This document shows positions 36,201-43,333 of a stretch of 64,000 nt of DNA, in pieces. Source of the stretch: JBBDMX01 sp040878035 (GTDB taxonomy: Bacteria; Planctomycetota; Phycisphaerae; Phycisphaerales; Phycisphaeraceae); NCBI GenBank assembly GCA_040878035.1, contig JBBDMX010000090.1:1-64000 (forward strand), read 5' to 3'. Both the position numbers and the translations under genes were made by a program. The first letter of the stretch is position 1, and the number at the start of each line of letters is the position of its first letter. Under the pieces are notes generated by a model, which was not told the origin of the DNA, searched no databases, and saw only the letters and a list, made by a program, of their open reading frames with translations.

Positions 36201-36712
36201 TGCGGATGGCGTGGGACGACAAGGCGCTGTACCTGCTGGTGGATGTGGCCGACGACGCGTTTTATCAGAAGTGGAGCGATGCCGAATCCTGGCGCGGCGA
36301 TTCGCTGCAACTGGCCTTCGCCGTGTCACGCCGTGACGATCCCAAGGCCGGGTTCGACGCGGATCGTCCCTCGGAGCTGGCCGTCGCCCTCACGCCGCAA
36401 GGTCCGCAGGTGTATCGCAACATGACATTCGACGTCATCGGCGTCCCCAACGGTGCGATTCCCGAGAGCCAGGCCAAAGCGACCATTCGCCAGACCGAGC
36501 GCGGTTTGGAGTATGCCGTCGTCCTGTCGTGGGCGAGCCTCGGCCTGGAGCGGGCACCGATCGCGGGCCAGCAACTGGGCATCGCACTGACCGTCAATGA
36601 CGCCGATGCTGCCGACCAGAAGGACCCCAGCGCCCTGGGCCTGTTCGGCGGCATCACGCCGTCCAAGGATGCCGAACAGTTCGGCGTGCTTCTGCTGGCG
36701 CCGGCTCGGTGA
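33218..36712 (+). CDS. Second large secreted GH-A-like glycosidase with CBM modules
   Basis: Protein of 1164 residues, paralogous to the preceding gene. The start at 33218 opens a signal peptide (LISSLMLALTLSAVTGPAAA) and has GGAG close upstream. One CBM4/9-like module (about 30-190) contains NLIVNGGFEEEAKGW and QWNGKKVPGTFDKDD, as in the neighbour but single rather than doubled. The catalytic barrel has QITWEPIQPWG (acid/base Glu442) and LGTEQGWTT (nucleophile Glu546); the usual Asn before the acid/base Glu is replaced by Trp. A CBM9-like domain closes the protein (MAWDDKALYLLVDVADD, ESWRGDSLQLAFAV). It is probably exported to the periplasm or surface for polysaccharide breakdown. It ends at a hairpin. 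Confidence 0.75.
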   Translation: MRISSLISSLMLALTLSAVTGPAAAQDDAEAKNLIVNGGFEEEAKGWQYHQWNGKKVPGTFDKDDKMEGKLSFKMHDEGGGNRYMAKEVIIEDSTKDHVITFYLMTQDVPDGAATVKVAIDKRGWLGSPKGRDVELRTGGTQKWKQYGIAVPASALGESKKITLFFNHEQVDKGTIGIDGVVVRVGAASELPKAVGPITLWGDTNEPQLSTFIAGQPVELRFGARGLEEGQELTLSVQVVDEHDKEVAKREVAVQGDAKGQWQGTMEAPADRLGFFRAHAQLSNGVKLESRGSRIAGFMTYAIVPDPANRKNYGEKESRFGMQGGFNGAWQDRSLSLLGARWVLDGSFEWRRNEPKRAGEYQEKLSTKPQEPAKQGSWQKYPLVTLFAAPKWACVPETFVYMTGTLTPEGEKAWADYCRLAAKAMMAKYPDLDKRIYQITWEPIQPWGYKGTDADLVRIYEIAYPILHETDPRAVVAGPCRGVNKNDVQRTTTLLKAGLGEYLDAYSTHPYFEVPPERDNMAGVLRAMRKALREHTGKDLPMLGTEQGWTTKEDPKLDLKHARGLLRQNLITLGEGYQFNFTYYIVDYRLSNQAGYGYYYNLDAGIPWAPTKLSPRPVAPAYAAQSLLLDGHDPVRAIEWLGDETWGYAFQRGDNVVLALWSYGDEPRRAALVTGVEEVTVYDWMGNTTRTPTPGGECTVTLTQDPIYITGVRADLWGRGGGQRLTLDQPQVVTTPGQSITIKASLAASKDQALEGDLVLDTDALVGQSRTQAVKIAPGKTQTVSFTIDLAKDLKTGRYPARVLLKQKGTTIDFAGMDMRLEPPILVTDVRPGVDAQGQATLVVLLKNLAPKTIAGELYVNLRRMYPELVESELPMIDLDRGRYRVEEQVRLAATQRFSLDAGAEGRIALAVDPQTVGTVDRLLADIEIRPDGQVAHRDRRPVNFLLAMRLPNGAAADAVFAQIKTLAEHRLSGKDHVIRSPKFYSGPADSSASLRMAWDDKALYLLVDVADDAFYQKWSDAESWRGDSLQLAFAVSRRDDPKAGFDADRPSELAVALTPQGPQVYRNMTFDVIGVPNGAIPESQAKATIRQTERGLEYAVVLSWASLGLERAPIAGQQLGIALTVNDADAADQKDPSALGLFGGITPSKDAEQFGVLLLAPAR

Positions 36713-36723
36713 GGATCGCGCCC

Positions 36724-36751
36724 GGCAGCCCCGCTTATAAGCGGGGCTGCC
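36724..36751. terminator. Hairpin after the second glycosidase gene
   Basis: GGCAGCCCCGCTTATAAGCG plus GGGCTGCC forms a nearly perfect palindrome 12 bp after the stop. Same family as the hairpin at 5483. Confidence 0.6.
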
Positions 36752-36851
36752 CCAAACCCTCCTTGATGCTGGAGTACGCGCCATTGGCGTGGGGCGTTGT
36801 CCTATGGTTTAATCCGCATCCCGCAAGCTCGCCAATACTAAGGACGACCCC

Positions 36852-37229
36852 ATGCCTTCACCCACCGATCGCCGCTACCTCGAATCCCACGAATGGCACA
36901 AGCTCGACGGTGGCCTGGTGACCATCGGTATCAGCCAGTTCGCCGTCGATGAACTGACCGACATCACCTACCTGGATGTCCGCAAGAAGAGCGGCGCGAT
37001 CAAGGCGGGCGAGAGCTTCGGCGAGATCGAGTCGGTCAAGGCCACCAGCGACCTGTACTGCGGCATCGATGGCCAGGTCGTCGCAGTGAACCAGGCGGTC
37101 ATCACTGACCCGGCGATCATCAATCAAGACCCGTTCGACAAGGGCTGGATCATCAAGGTCAAGCCGAGCGATCCTGGGCAAGTCGAGACGCTGATCGCCG
37201 CGGATGCGTACGACAAGATGCACGGCTGA
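36852..37229 (+). CDS. gcvH: Glycine cleavage system H protein
   Basis: Protein of 125 residues, the lipoyl carrier of the glycine cleavage complex that shuttles the aminomethyl group between GcvP, GcvT and GcvL in the cytoplasm. The lipoylation site is Lys63 in GEIESVKATSDLY, and the start RYLESHEWHK and end DPFDKGWIIKVKP match the family. Length is normal. No gcvT, gcvP or lipoate ligase gene is adjacent; the neighbours are a glycosidase and an amidohydrolase, so it is an isolated copy here. It begins 22 bp after AAGGACGACCC, a weak ribosome site. Confidence 0.92.
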   Translation: MPSPTDRRYLESHEWHKLDGGLVTIGISQFAVDELTDITYLDVRKKSGAIKAGESFGEIESVKATSDLYCGIDGQVVAVNQAVITDPAIINQDPFDKGWIIKVKPSDPGQVETLIAADAYDKMHG

Positions 37230-37319
37230 GTGCGAAGTGCGAAGTACGAAGTGCCAAGTGCGAAGTAAGCGGGTTGCGGTTTCCTTCGCACTTGGCACTT
37301 CGGACTTCGCACTTCACCA
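37229..37319. repeat. Heptanucleotide array 6 (GCGAAGT), inverted pair
   Basis: Five plus-strand units of the GCGAAGT type (37229-37266), a 20-bp spacer, then the inverted units (TTCGCACTTGGCACTTCGGA onward) to 37319. The two arms can pair over about 30 bp. The array fills the gap between gcvH and the amidohydrolase and ends about 8 bp before that gene's ATG. Confidence 0.9.
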
Positions 37320-37327
37320 AGTACCAA

Positions 37328-38245
37328 ATGATCGTTGACACGCACACGATGATGTGGGACTCGCTGGAGGCGCTGGGCGCAGACGCCGCGGGGCTCTTGC
37401 GTGCACGCTGGCCGCAGCCCTGGCGGCGCCCCATCGCCTCGGCGGCAGCGCACGAGGAAGCCACCGAGCCCGCCGATGTGGTGTTCGTCCTGGGCATGGT
37501 CAGCCGGCACTTGGGCGCATCGATCACCGCGACGCAGGTGGCACGCTTCGTCGAGCATGGGCCCGACCGGCTGCTCGGCTTTGCCTCCATCGATCCGGCG
37601 GCGGGGGACATCGCCCGGCAGATCGACGAGGCGCGCGGCCTGGGCATGGTGGGGCTGACCGTCAGTCCGGCGGTGCAGCATTTCCATCCCGCCGATGCCG
37701 ATGTCCAGCCGATCTACCAGTTGTGCGTCGAGCGTCATCTGCCCCTGATCGTGCAGAGCGGCGCCGTCTGGTCGCCACGCGCCAAGTTGGCGTTGGCCCA
37801 GCCCATGTTTTTCGACGATGTCGTGGCGCGCTATCCGGACCTGCGCCTGGTCATCGCGGATATGGGCTGGCCGTTTGTCGATCAGACCCTGGCGCTGTTG
37901 AGTAAGCATCGTCACGTGTATGCCGGGCTCGCCGGCGTTATCGACAAGCCTCGCCGGCTCTACGACACGCTGATCGCGGCTCACGAGCAGGGTGTCACGG
38001 ATCGGCTGCTGCTGGGCAGCGGCTTTCCGCTGGCTTCAACGGCCCAGGCCATCGCGGCGATCAACAGCGTCAACGCCCGCGCCCGTGGCGGCATGCCCGT
38101 CCTGCCGCCGCCGATACTGGACGCCCTGATCCATCGCGATACACTGACACTGCTGGGGCTCTGGTCCCCCATGAGATCACTGCTTCGCCATGCCACGGCT
38201 CACCATCCGGTGGCGCCGGTTCCATCCCCTCAAGAGACTGCATGA
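37328..38245 (+). CDS. Amidohydrolase-family (PF04909-like) metal-dependent hydrolase
   Basis: Protein of 305 residues. It begins MIVDTHTMMWDS, the HxH-like metal site of the amidohydrolase-2 group (VDTH-x-MMW). Later segments fit the same barrel: LGFASIDPAAGD, HLPLIVQSGAVW, FFDDVVARYPDLRLVIADMGWPF and LLLGSGFPLAS (where the family usually has a GTDxP metal Asp; here GSGFP). The missing Asp may mean altered metal binding. The start at 37328 directly follows the inverted heptamer repeat. The 3' end overlaps the next lipoprotein gene by 4 bp (ATGA), so they are translationally coupled. Substrate unknown. Confidence 0.75.
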   Translation: MIVDTHTMMWDSLEALGADAAGLLRARWPQPWRRPIASAAAHEEATEPADVVFVLGMVSRHLGASITATQVARFVEHGPDRLLGFASIDPAAGDIARQIDEARGLGMVGLTVSPAVQHFHPADADVQPIYQLCVERHLPLIVQSGAVWSPRAKLALAQPMFFDDVVARYPDLRLVIADMGWPFVDQTLALLSKHRHVYAGLAGVIDKPRRLYDTLIAAHEQGVTDRLLLGSGFPLASTAQAIAAINSVNARARGGMPVLPPPILDALIHRDTLTLLGLWSPMRSLLRHATAHHPVAPVPSPQETA

Positions 38246-38829
38246 TGATGCGACACGTACCGATGGTCCCGGTTGGACTTCTCCTCCTGATGCTTGTGGG
38301 CTGTACCGGCGCGGGCGGCGGCAACCTGGCGCTGTCGAGCCAGTTTGAGCAAGGGGTGACGCTCGAATCCAACTTCGAGTCCGGCACCTACCGGTTCGAC
38401 GACCGCAACCACGTCACGGTAGTGCTGGTGGACGGGCCGATGGAAAACCCGCGTCAGGCGGTGACCCTCCGCATGTTCTGGGAGCCGCGTGCTGGCCGCA
38501 CGCCCATCGACCAGGACGCGACCAACGCCACGATCCACTATGTGATCTTCGCCGGCGAGGGCGATCGTGAAGCGGGCGTGTACAGCGGCGCGGGCTTTGT
38601 CTACCCCAAGGACAAGCCCGGCGGCGCCGGCCTCAGTGCCGGCGTCTGGCAGGCGTCGCTGATCATGACCGACCGCAGCGAAATGTTCGACGACCTGTTG
38701 GGCCAGGCCAAGCTCAAAGGAACCTTCACCGCCCGTCGCGACGACCTGGCGACCAGCCAGATGATCGATCACCTCAATCGGCTCATTACCCAGCGCCTCC
38801 AGTACCCACGTGTGGTACAGGCTCACTAA
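38242..38829 (+). CDS. Putative lipoprotein, unknown function
   Basis: Protein of 195 residues with a lipoprotein signal: PVGLLLLMLVGCTG, Cys about residue 21. The body (NHVTVVLVDGPMENPRQAVT, ATIHYVIFAGEGDREAG) looks beta-rich and matches no family I recognise. It overlaps the amidohydrolase gene by 4 bp and was probably co-translated with it, although the hydrolase seems cytoplasmic and this protein envelope-bound. The C terminus (MIDHLNRLITQRLQYPRVV) is helical. Confidence 0.65.
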   Translation: MMMRHVPMVPVGLLLLMLVGCTGAGGGNLALSSQFEQGVTLESNFESGTYRFDDRNHVTVVLVDGPMENPRQAVTLRMFWEPRAGRTPIDQDATNATIHYVIFAGEGDREAGVYSGAGFVYPKDKPGGAGLSAGVWQASLIMTDRSEMFDDLLGQAKLKGTFTARRDDLATSQMIDHLNRLITQRLQYPRVVQAH

Positions 38830-38860
38830 CAGTGAGCCTGCCTCCAACGGATCGAATTCA

Positions 38861-39553
38861 TTACGGCGCCGGCGAATCCTGTGCCGGCTCGGCAGGTTGT
38901 TCGGCGGGCGGCGTCGGGGCTGCTTCACCCGTGATCTGCTCAGGCTTGAGATACGATTCGGTTTCCTTGACCAGGTCGGTGATCGGCTGGCGGTTGTACT
39001 TCCAGTCATCGAGCACTAGCCGGCCGACCTGACTGCTCTCATCGGTATAAAGCACCACGGCGATGCCCTTGCTCTTCCAGCGCGCCTTGTTGAGCAGCGT
39101 GACGGCGTCAAAAGGCACGCGCTGGCCCCAACTGGTGATGAGTGCCGAGCCGTCCGAGGATATCCACCGCCCTTTGAGCCGCACCACGGCAAAAAGGAAA
39201 AACAGCCCCAGGGGCAACAGCGCAAAGCCCAGGCCCTTCTGCGTCAGTATGTCCGAATCACTGTGTGCCTTGCCCGGCTCGGCCTGGCCCGTGGTCATGT
39301 CCGCCTGCGGGTTCACCTGCGGGTAGCCCTTCTCCAGGGCATATGCGTTCCACAGGTCGCTGAGCTTATCGCTCGAATCCCCGCTACCGGCATGCTTCTG
39401 CTTGAAGTCCTGGAATTCGCGGTAGATCAGATCCTGGCGCGGGTACTTGACGAACCCGTCGTAGAGGAACCAGCCGGAGAAACCCAGGAACATCAGCGCC
39501 AGCAGCGCCACACGTCCCAGATACGCTTTGTCAATGTAAGCTTTGTCAGACAT
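38861..39553 (-). CDS. Membrane protein with two helices and a PH-like domain, unknown
   Basis: Protein of 230 residues. Two membrane segments, VALLALMFLGFSGWFLYDGF (about 13-34) and LGFALLPLGLFFLFAVV (about 105-122), flank a soluble loop. The C-terminal part resembles a small beta-barrel (GRWISSDGSALITSWGQRVPFDAV, WKSKGIAVVLY), possibly PH/YcxB-like, and ends in a Pro/Ala-rich tail. Start taken at MSDKAYIDKAYLG. No function can be given. It converges on the lipoprotein gene. Confidence 0.6.
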   Translation of the reverse strand: MSDKAYIDKAYLGRVALLALMFLGFSGWFLYDGFVKYPRQDLIYREFQDFKQKHAGSGDSSDKLSDLWNAYALEKGYPQVNPQADMTTGQAEPGKAHSDSDILTQKGLGFALLPLGLFFLFAVVRLKGRWISSDGSALITSWGQRVPFDAVTLLNKARWKSKGIAVVLYTDESSQVGRLVLDDWKYNRQPITDLVKETESYLKPEQITGEAAPTPPAEQPAEPAQDSPAP

Positions 39554-39634
39554 GGTGTCCCCATAAGCATCGGCAGTCGGGCGGGTAACCTTCACCCCCC
39601 CGTGGTCCGGGGGATCAGGGGGCTGCGCCCGATG

Positions 39635-39862
39635 TCAGATGTTCAACACGTTCCCCCACCATCGCCGCGCCAGCGCCCGGGCGCCGGGTCGCGCCAGCAG
39701 GGCCTCAAAACCACCGTCATCGACCCGCCGGCAGGGTATTCGCGGGACTTGGCGTTCCTCCGCCAGCGCCCAGGTCAAAAAAGCACTGGTTTCGTCGATC
39801 ATGCGCAAGCGCAAATCGCGCGGGGGTCGCCGCTTACGAGTGAGGAAGCTTCCAATACTCAC
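39635..39862 (-). CDS. Possible small basic protein
   Basis: Frame of 75 residues (MIDETSAFLTWALAEERQVP, then RRWWGNVLNI at the end). It has plausible GC-skewed codon use and no overlap with another gene, but no ribosome site was confirmed and no family recognised. The rest of the gap to 40081 holds a copy of the AGCGGGTGACGC repeat at 40032 and nothing else recognised. Confidence 0.35.
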   Translation of the reverse strand: MSIGSFLTRKRRPPRDLRLRMIDETSAFLTWALAEERQVPRIPCRRVDDGGFEALLARPGARALARRWWGNVLNI

Positions 39863-40031
39863 CGGAGGGTACCTTTACGTGGCGAATCGATTTCGGTTAC
39901 AGGTCAGGCCAGGAATCACAAATCGGCGATGTGAACGTGGGTATTTTCCCGCGCATCGGCGCCAAGGTCAATGTACTACGTCACAGAACATCGGTCGGGT
40001 CTGTCGTGCGGAAGAAAAAAATCCACCTTTA

Positions 40032-40048
40032 CGTCTAGCGGGTGACGC
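40032..40048. repeat. Dispersed repeat, copy C (short)
   Basis: CGTCTAGCGGGTGACGC, sharing 16 of 17 bases with copies at 16604 and 24756, then diverging. It lies between a small reading frame and the nuclease-like gene. Confidence 0.6.
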
Positions 40049-40081
40049 CTCCTGGGGAAGCGTCCCTCTGCGGCTAGCCCC

Positions 40082-40771
40082 TCAATCCCACCGGTCAGCC
40101 ACCGCGGCCCGGCGCCACGTTCCGACCCGGTCATTCTGCGCCTGCCGTTGAATCAGGGCAAAGCGCTCCGCGAATGGATCGGGCCGACCGGTTGTCTCAG
40201 GTACTTTGGTGACCGCCAGCCCCGCGGCCAGCAGACGTTCGTTAAGGCACGAGCCATCGGGCAGGTAGACGCACGCCAGCAGTTCGCCGGTCTTGGCAGA
40301 GCGCGTCACCCGGGCGGGAAGCGCCAGGCGTACGGTCTTGTCTTCCGCCAGCTCGCGGACCAACGTCACCGTCTCGGCGGGCCAGCGCCAATGCATCGGC
40401 CGGTCAACCGCCTGGGGGAACCGCGGCGACCCATGCGGGGATACTTCCGGGGGTATTTCTGGGGGTGCTTCGGGGGGCCCTTCCGGGGGCGGCTCGATCC
40501 CCCAGAGCCGCACTGCCGTCGTCGCGTCATCGCCATCGGCGGCGGCAATCACCAGCCTGCGGCCATCCACCACGCGGCTGACCACAAAGCTCCGCCGATC
40601 ATAGCGGGCCCAGTCATCCCCTTCGTAAAGCAGATAGCAGCGATGGTCGGCATACACCAGCAGCGCCAACGCCATTGCGGCGGCTAACCAGATGAGCCGG
40701 CGGCGCCGGCGAAGGCGGCGGGCAAGATCACGCGGATCCAACCGTGGCGGCGACATCCCCCAAACTCCCAT
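40082..40771 (-). CDS. Membrane-anchored staphylococcal-nuclease-like protein, probably inactive
   Basis: Protein of 229 residues. A basic N terminus and one membrane helix (LIWLAAAMALALLVYAD) precede an SNase-like (thermonuclease) fold: FVVSRVVDGRRLVI, AVRLWGIEPP, then SAKTGELLACVYLPDGSCLNERLLAAGLA. Against the usual VRLIGIDTPE, the acidic residue that acts as general base is replaced by Pro. The usual Arg in the (D)GRxLAxV block is Glu here (TGELLACV). A Pro/Glu-rich insertion (PEAPPEIPPEVSP) breaks the domain. It may therefore bind without cutting. The start at 40771 overlaps the stop of the upstream gene (TGATG), so they form an operon. Confidence 0.65.
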   Translation of the reverse strand: MGVWGMSPPRLDPRDLARRLRRRRRLIWLAAAMALALLVYADHRCYLLYEGDDWARYDRRSFVVSRVVDGRRLVIAAADGDDATTAVRLWGIEPPPEGPPEAPPEIPPEVSPHGSPRFPQAVDRPMHWRWPAETVTLVRELAEDKTVRLALPARVTRSAKTGELLACVYLPDGSCLNERLLAAGLAVTKVPETTGRPDPFAERFALIQRQAQNDRVGTWRRAAVADRWD

Positions 40772-41217
40772 CAGGCCTGCGGGTAAACCATACGCATCAC
40801 GTACAGCACACCGCCCAGAACGATCACCACCAGCGCCAGGTGAAGGCACAGAACCTGCCAGATGCGTGCCGGCTTGATCAGGCCCGCGGCTCGGCAGAAC
40901 ACGATGGTGAAGATGATCGCCGCCAGCAGCACCTTGGTGCCGATCAGCGCGTTGCCCGCCGGTCCGATGGCCTTGTACATCGGGGCATTGCGAAGCCAGC
41001 CAAAAATACCGCTGATGATCAGGCCCGCGATACCCAGATAAACGACTTTCTCGAATCGCGCCACGATTAGCTGATACACCGCGTCGCGGAACGACTCATC
41101 AAGCATGCGCAGCGACGGGCGCACGCAATACACGATGCACGCCAGTCCGCCCACGACCAGCACGGCGCTGATCACGTGCATGAAGCGCATGAGGACGATC
41201 AGGATGGGGTTATCCAT
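40771..41217 (-). CDS. Four-helix membrane protein (CopD/HemJ-like)
   Basis: Protein of 148 residues with four membrane helices: LMRFMHVISAVLVVGGLACI, VVYLGIAGLIISGIFGWL, NALIGTKVLLAAIIFTIVF and VLCLHLALVVIVLGGVLYVM. The His in the first helix (MRFMHVISAVLVVGG) and the Gly-rich pattern are seen in CopD and HemJ-type haem or copper-related membrane proteins; a His also lies in the fourth helix (LCLHLALV). It may bind haem, but the family call is tentative. It is co-transcribed with the SNase-like gene that follows (1-bp overlap of stop and start). Confidence 0.6.
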   Translation of the reverse strand: MDNPILIVLMRFMHVISAVLVVGGLACIVYCVRPSLRMLDESFRDAVYQLIVARFEKVVYLGIAGLIISGIFGWLRNAPMYKAIGPAGNALIGTKVLLAAIIFTIVFCRAAGLIKPARIWQVLCLHLALVVIVLGGVLYVMRMVYPQA

Positions 41218-41309
41218 ATCGCTCTAGCGTAGTGTCTGGAGCGTGCCTTGGCGAGTGGCAGCGGCGAACCGGGCCGTTCTTCCGGGGCGGCCCCGGCGGT
41301 GTATACGCT

Positions 41310-41516
41310 TCAGGCATGATGTCCCTGGGCCTTGCGTACGCGCAACAGCGCCGCCAGCAGCAGGTGGCGAAGCTGCTCGACCGTGCGGGTTGCCAGATAC
41401 GCATCATCGAAATCCAGGCGCGGACTGCGAACCTGGCGCAGGTGCGCGATGCAGGCGCTGCGATCCAACTCGCTCACCTGGCGAATCAGGTCCTCGATGG
41501 GTTGGTCGATCGACAT
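41310..41516 (-). CDS. Small hypothetical protein
   Basis: Protein of 68 residues (MSIDQPIEDLIRQVSELDRS, then RTVEQLRHLLLAALLRVRKA), helical and amphipathic, with no domain I can name. It follows the next upstream gene by 77 bp on the same strand and probably belongs with it. It has a normal ATG; coding is likely but not proven. Confidence 0.5.
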   Translation of the reverse strand: MSIDQPIEDLIRQVSELDRSACIAHLRQVRSPRLDFDDAYLATRTVEQLRHLLLAALLRVRKAQGHHA

Positions 41517-41593
41517 GCGACACCTCGAAGCACAAGACATCGTAGGTTCGACGGGCAGGACAATCGGTTGGCACTTCATCTGGCCAGCCGGGC

Positions 41594-42031
41594 TTACGCG
41601 AACACATCCAGCATCGTCCCCCCGCAAGCCCCCGCGCCCGGTAGGTTACTGAGGCTCGACAGGCCGATTACACCGCTTGGGCCACGCTGATACATCACGG
41701 CCGTCAGGGATGAACGGTCAACTGGTGCAACAGGATGCTGTCGCGGCAGGGTGACGGGCGTCTGCGGCGGGGAAATCTCGGGCAGCCCGGCAGGCATGGG
41801 CGTGTCATACGGCCAGGCCTTGGATCGGCAGGGCGGCAGGGCGGTGAAGCCGGTCGATGGCGGACGGTTGCCGACGCGCTGCCCGCGATCCAGCATCCCC
41901 ACAAAGCGCAAGCGGTCGGCCACGCTCGGTTGCCGGCACAACGGCACAGCCGCCAGGCGGTAGCGAAGCGAACCGAAGTTCGCCCGCCGAATCAGGGCGA
42001 CGGTCAGGTTGTGACGAGGCGTAATCTGCAC
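41594..42031 (-). CDS. Hypothetical protein with Pro-rich centre
   Basis: Protein of 145 residues. The N-terminal 50 residues (MQITPRHNLTVALIRRANFG, YRLAAVPLCRQ) look folded, the centre is Pro-rich (PAGLPEISPPQTPVTLPRQ), and the end is a short ordered patch GGTMLDVFA. I recognise no family. It is preceded by a set of 9-bp direct repeats at 42127 and followed by a small gene on the same strand. Confidence 0.45.
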   Translation of the reverse strand: MQITPRHNLTVALIRRANFGSLRYRLAAVPLCRQPSVADRLRFVGMLDRGQRVGNRPPSTGFTALPPCRSKAWPYDTPMPAGLPEISPPQTPVTLPRQHPVAPVDRSSLTAVMYQRGPSGVIGLSSLSNLPGAGACGGTMLDVFA

Positions 42032-42126
42032 GCTCGTCAGATCTGCGAAGCCCTCGCCACGCGGTCATCATTGCAGTATGCGTCGCTAAACCGCTATCAA
42101 GCGGGCGGTTACGGTGTGGGTCGGTC

Positions 42127-42153
42127 TGTAACGGTTGTAACGATCGTAACGAT
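42127..42153. promoter_or_regulatory. Three 9-bp direct repeats (TGTAACGRT)
   Basis: TGTAACGGT, TGTAACGAT and CGTAACGAT are back-to-back about 95 bp upstream of the hypothetical gene at 41594-42031 and just downstream of purC (both on the minus strand). Iterated sites of this kind often bind a regulator; they could also be a chance minisatellite. Confidence 0.4.
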
Positions 42154-42189
42154 TGTGGCTTCGGTGCAACGCTCTGCCCGTAAGCAGGA

Positions 42190-43134
42190 TCACAAGTCCA
42201 GCGCCTGGCCCGTCAGCAGCCGATACGCCTCCGTGTACTTCACCAGCGTGTGGCGAACCACATCATCGGGCAACGTCGGCCCCGGCGGCGTCTTGTCCCA
42301 CTGCCCGGCCTTCACCAGCGTCTCCAGATGGTTGCGCACAAATTGCTTGTCGAAGCTGGGCTGGTCGCGCCCGGGCTGGTACTCGCTGGCGGGCCAGAAG
42401 CGCGAGCTGTCGGGCGTCAGCACTTCGTCGATCAAGATCGGCGTGCCCCTCTCCCCCCGGGAGAGAGGCAGGCCAAACTCGAACTTGGTGTCGGCGAGAA
42501 TGATGCCACGCTTGGCAGCGTGATCGTGCCCCATCTGATAGATCGCCATCGACAGATCGCGCAGCGTGGTCGCCAATGGCTTGCCGATGATCTCGCAAGT
42601 GCGCTCGAAGGAAATGTTTTCGTCGTGACCGGATTCCTCCTTGGTCGCGGGCGTGAAGATCGGCTGCGGCAGCTTGTTGCATTGCTTTAGGCCCGCGGGC
42701 AGCTTGATGCCGCAGACAGTCTGCGATTGTTGGTATTCCTTCCAGCCCGAGCCGGCGAGGTAGCCGCGCACCACGCACTCGATAGGCACGACCTTGCACC
42801 GCCGGCCGATCATGACCCGGCGGTCAAGCTGCCGGCGCTGCTCATCCGTGATGCCGGCGATGTCCGCCGGGTCGGTGCTGATCAGGTGATGCTCCAGCCG
42901 ATCGCCCAGCTCCCGGCCGATCATGTCGAACCAGAACTTGCTGATCTGCGTCAGCACAATGCCCTTGCCCGGCACGCCGTTGGGCATCACCACGTCAAAG
43001 GCGCTGATGCGGTCGCTGGCGATGATGATCAGCGCCTCGCGGCCATCGGTGGTGTGGCCTTCGTAGATATCGCGCACCTTGCCTTGGCGGCGGTTGGAGA
43101 GGGCCAGTTCAGTCTGCAGCAGGGCGGTGGGCAT
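42190..43134 (-). CDS. purC: Phosphoribosylaminoimidazole-succinocarboxamide synthase
   Basis: Protein of 314 residues, the SAICAR synthase of purine synthesis: it joins CAIR and aspartate with ATP. The N-terminal GKVRDIYE, then ASDRISAFDVVMPNGVPGKG, the central CVVRGYLAGSGWKEY and RGIILADTKFEFG are all characteristic. Length matches the longer bacterial/fungal type (about 300) rather than the short 235-residue form. A stretch encoding LPLSRGERGTPI contains a fragment of the CTCTCCCCCCGGGAGAG repeat, apparently a repeat absorbed into the reading frame. Monocistronic; purD begins at the far end of this window, so purine genes are scattered. Confidence 0.93.
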   Translation of the reverse strand: MPTALLQTELALSNRRQGKVRDIYEGHTTDGREALIIIASDRISAFDVVMPNGVPGKGIVLTQISKFWFDMIGRELGDRLEHHLISTDPADIAGITDEQRRQLDRRVMIGRRCKVVPIECVVRGYLAGSGWKEYQQSQTVCGIKLPAGLKQCNKLPQPIFTPATKEESGHDENISFERTCEIIGKPLATTLRDLSMAIYQMGHDHAAKRGIILADTKFEFGLPLSRGERGTPILIDEVLTPDSSRFWPASEYQPGRDQPSFDKQFVRNHLETLVKAGQWDKTPPGPTLPDDVVRHTLVKYTEAYRLLTGQALDL

Positions 43135-43333
43135 GGGGAGTTCCGTATTGTCTTGTTAGAGCCAGTCAAAGATCGACAGTGTAGCGAATCACCTTCAAGG
43201 GAGCGATTGGGTTTGAGATTCGTCGTCGCTGTGAGTAGCGATTATGCGATACGAATCAGAAGCATGATCGATCCCGATGTATTACCTACTGCGATTTGCC
43301 GAACGCGGACACCGTAGTGGAAGGAATACAGGC

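Noticed and set aside
34226..36310. Open frame of 694 codons on the minus strand opposite the second glycosidase
   Set aside because: Antisense shadow for the same reasons.
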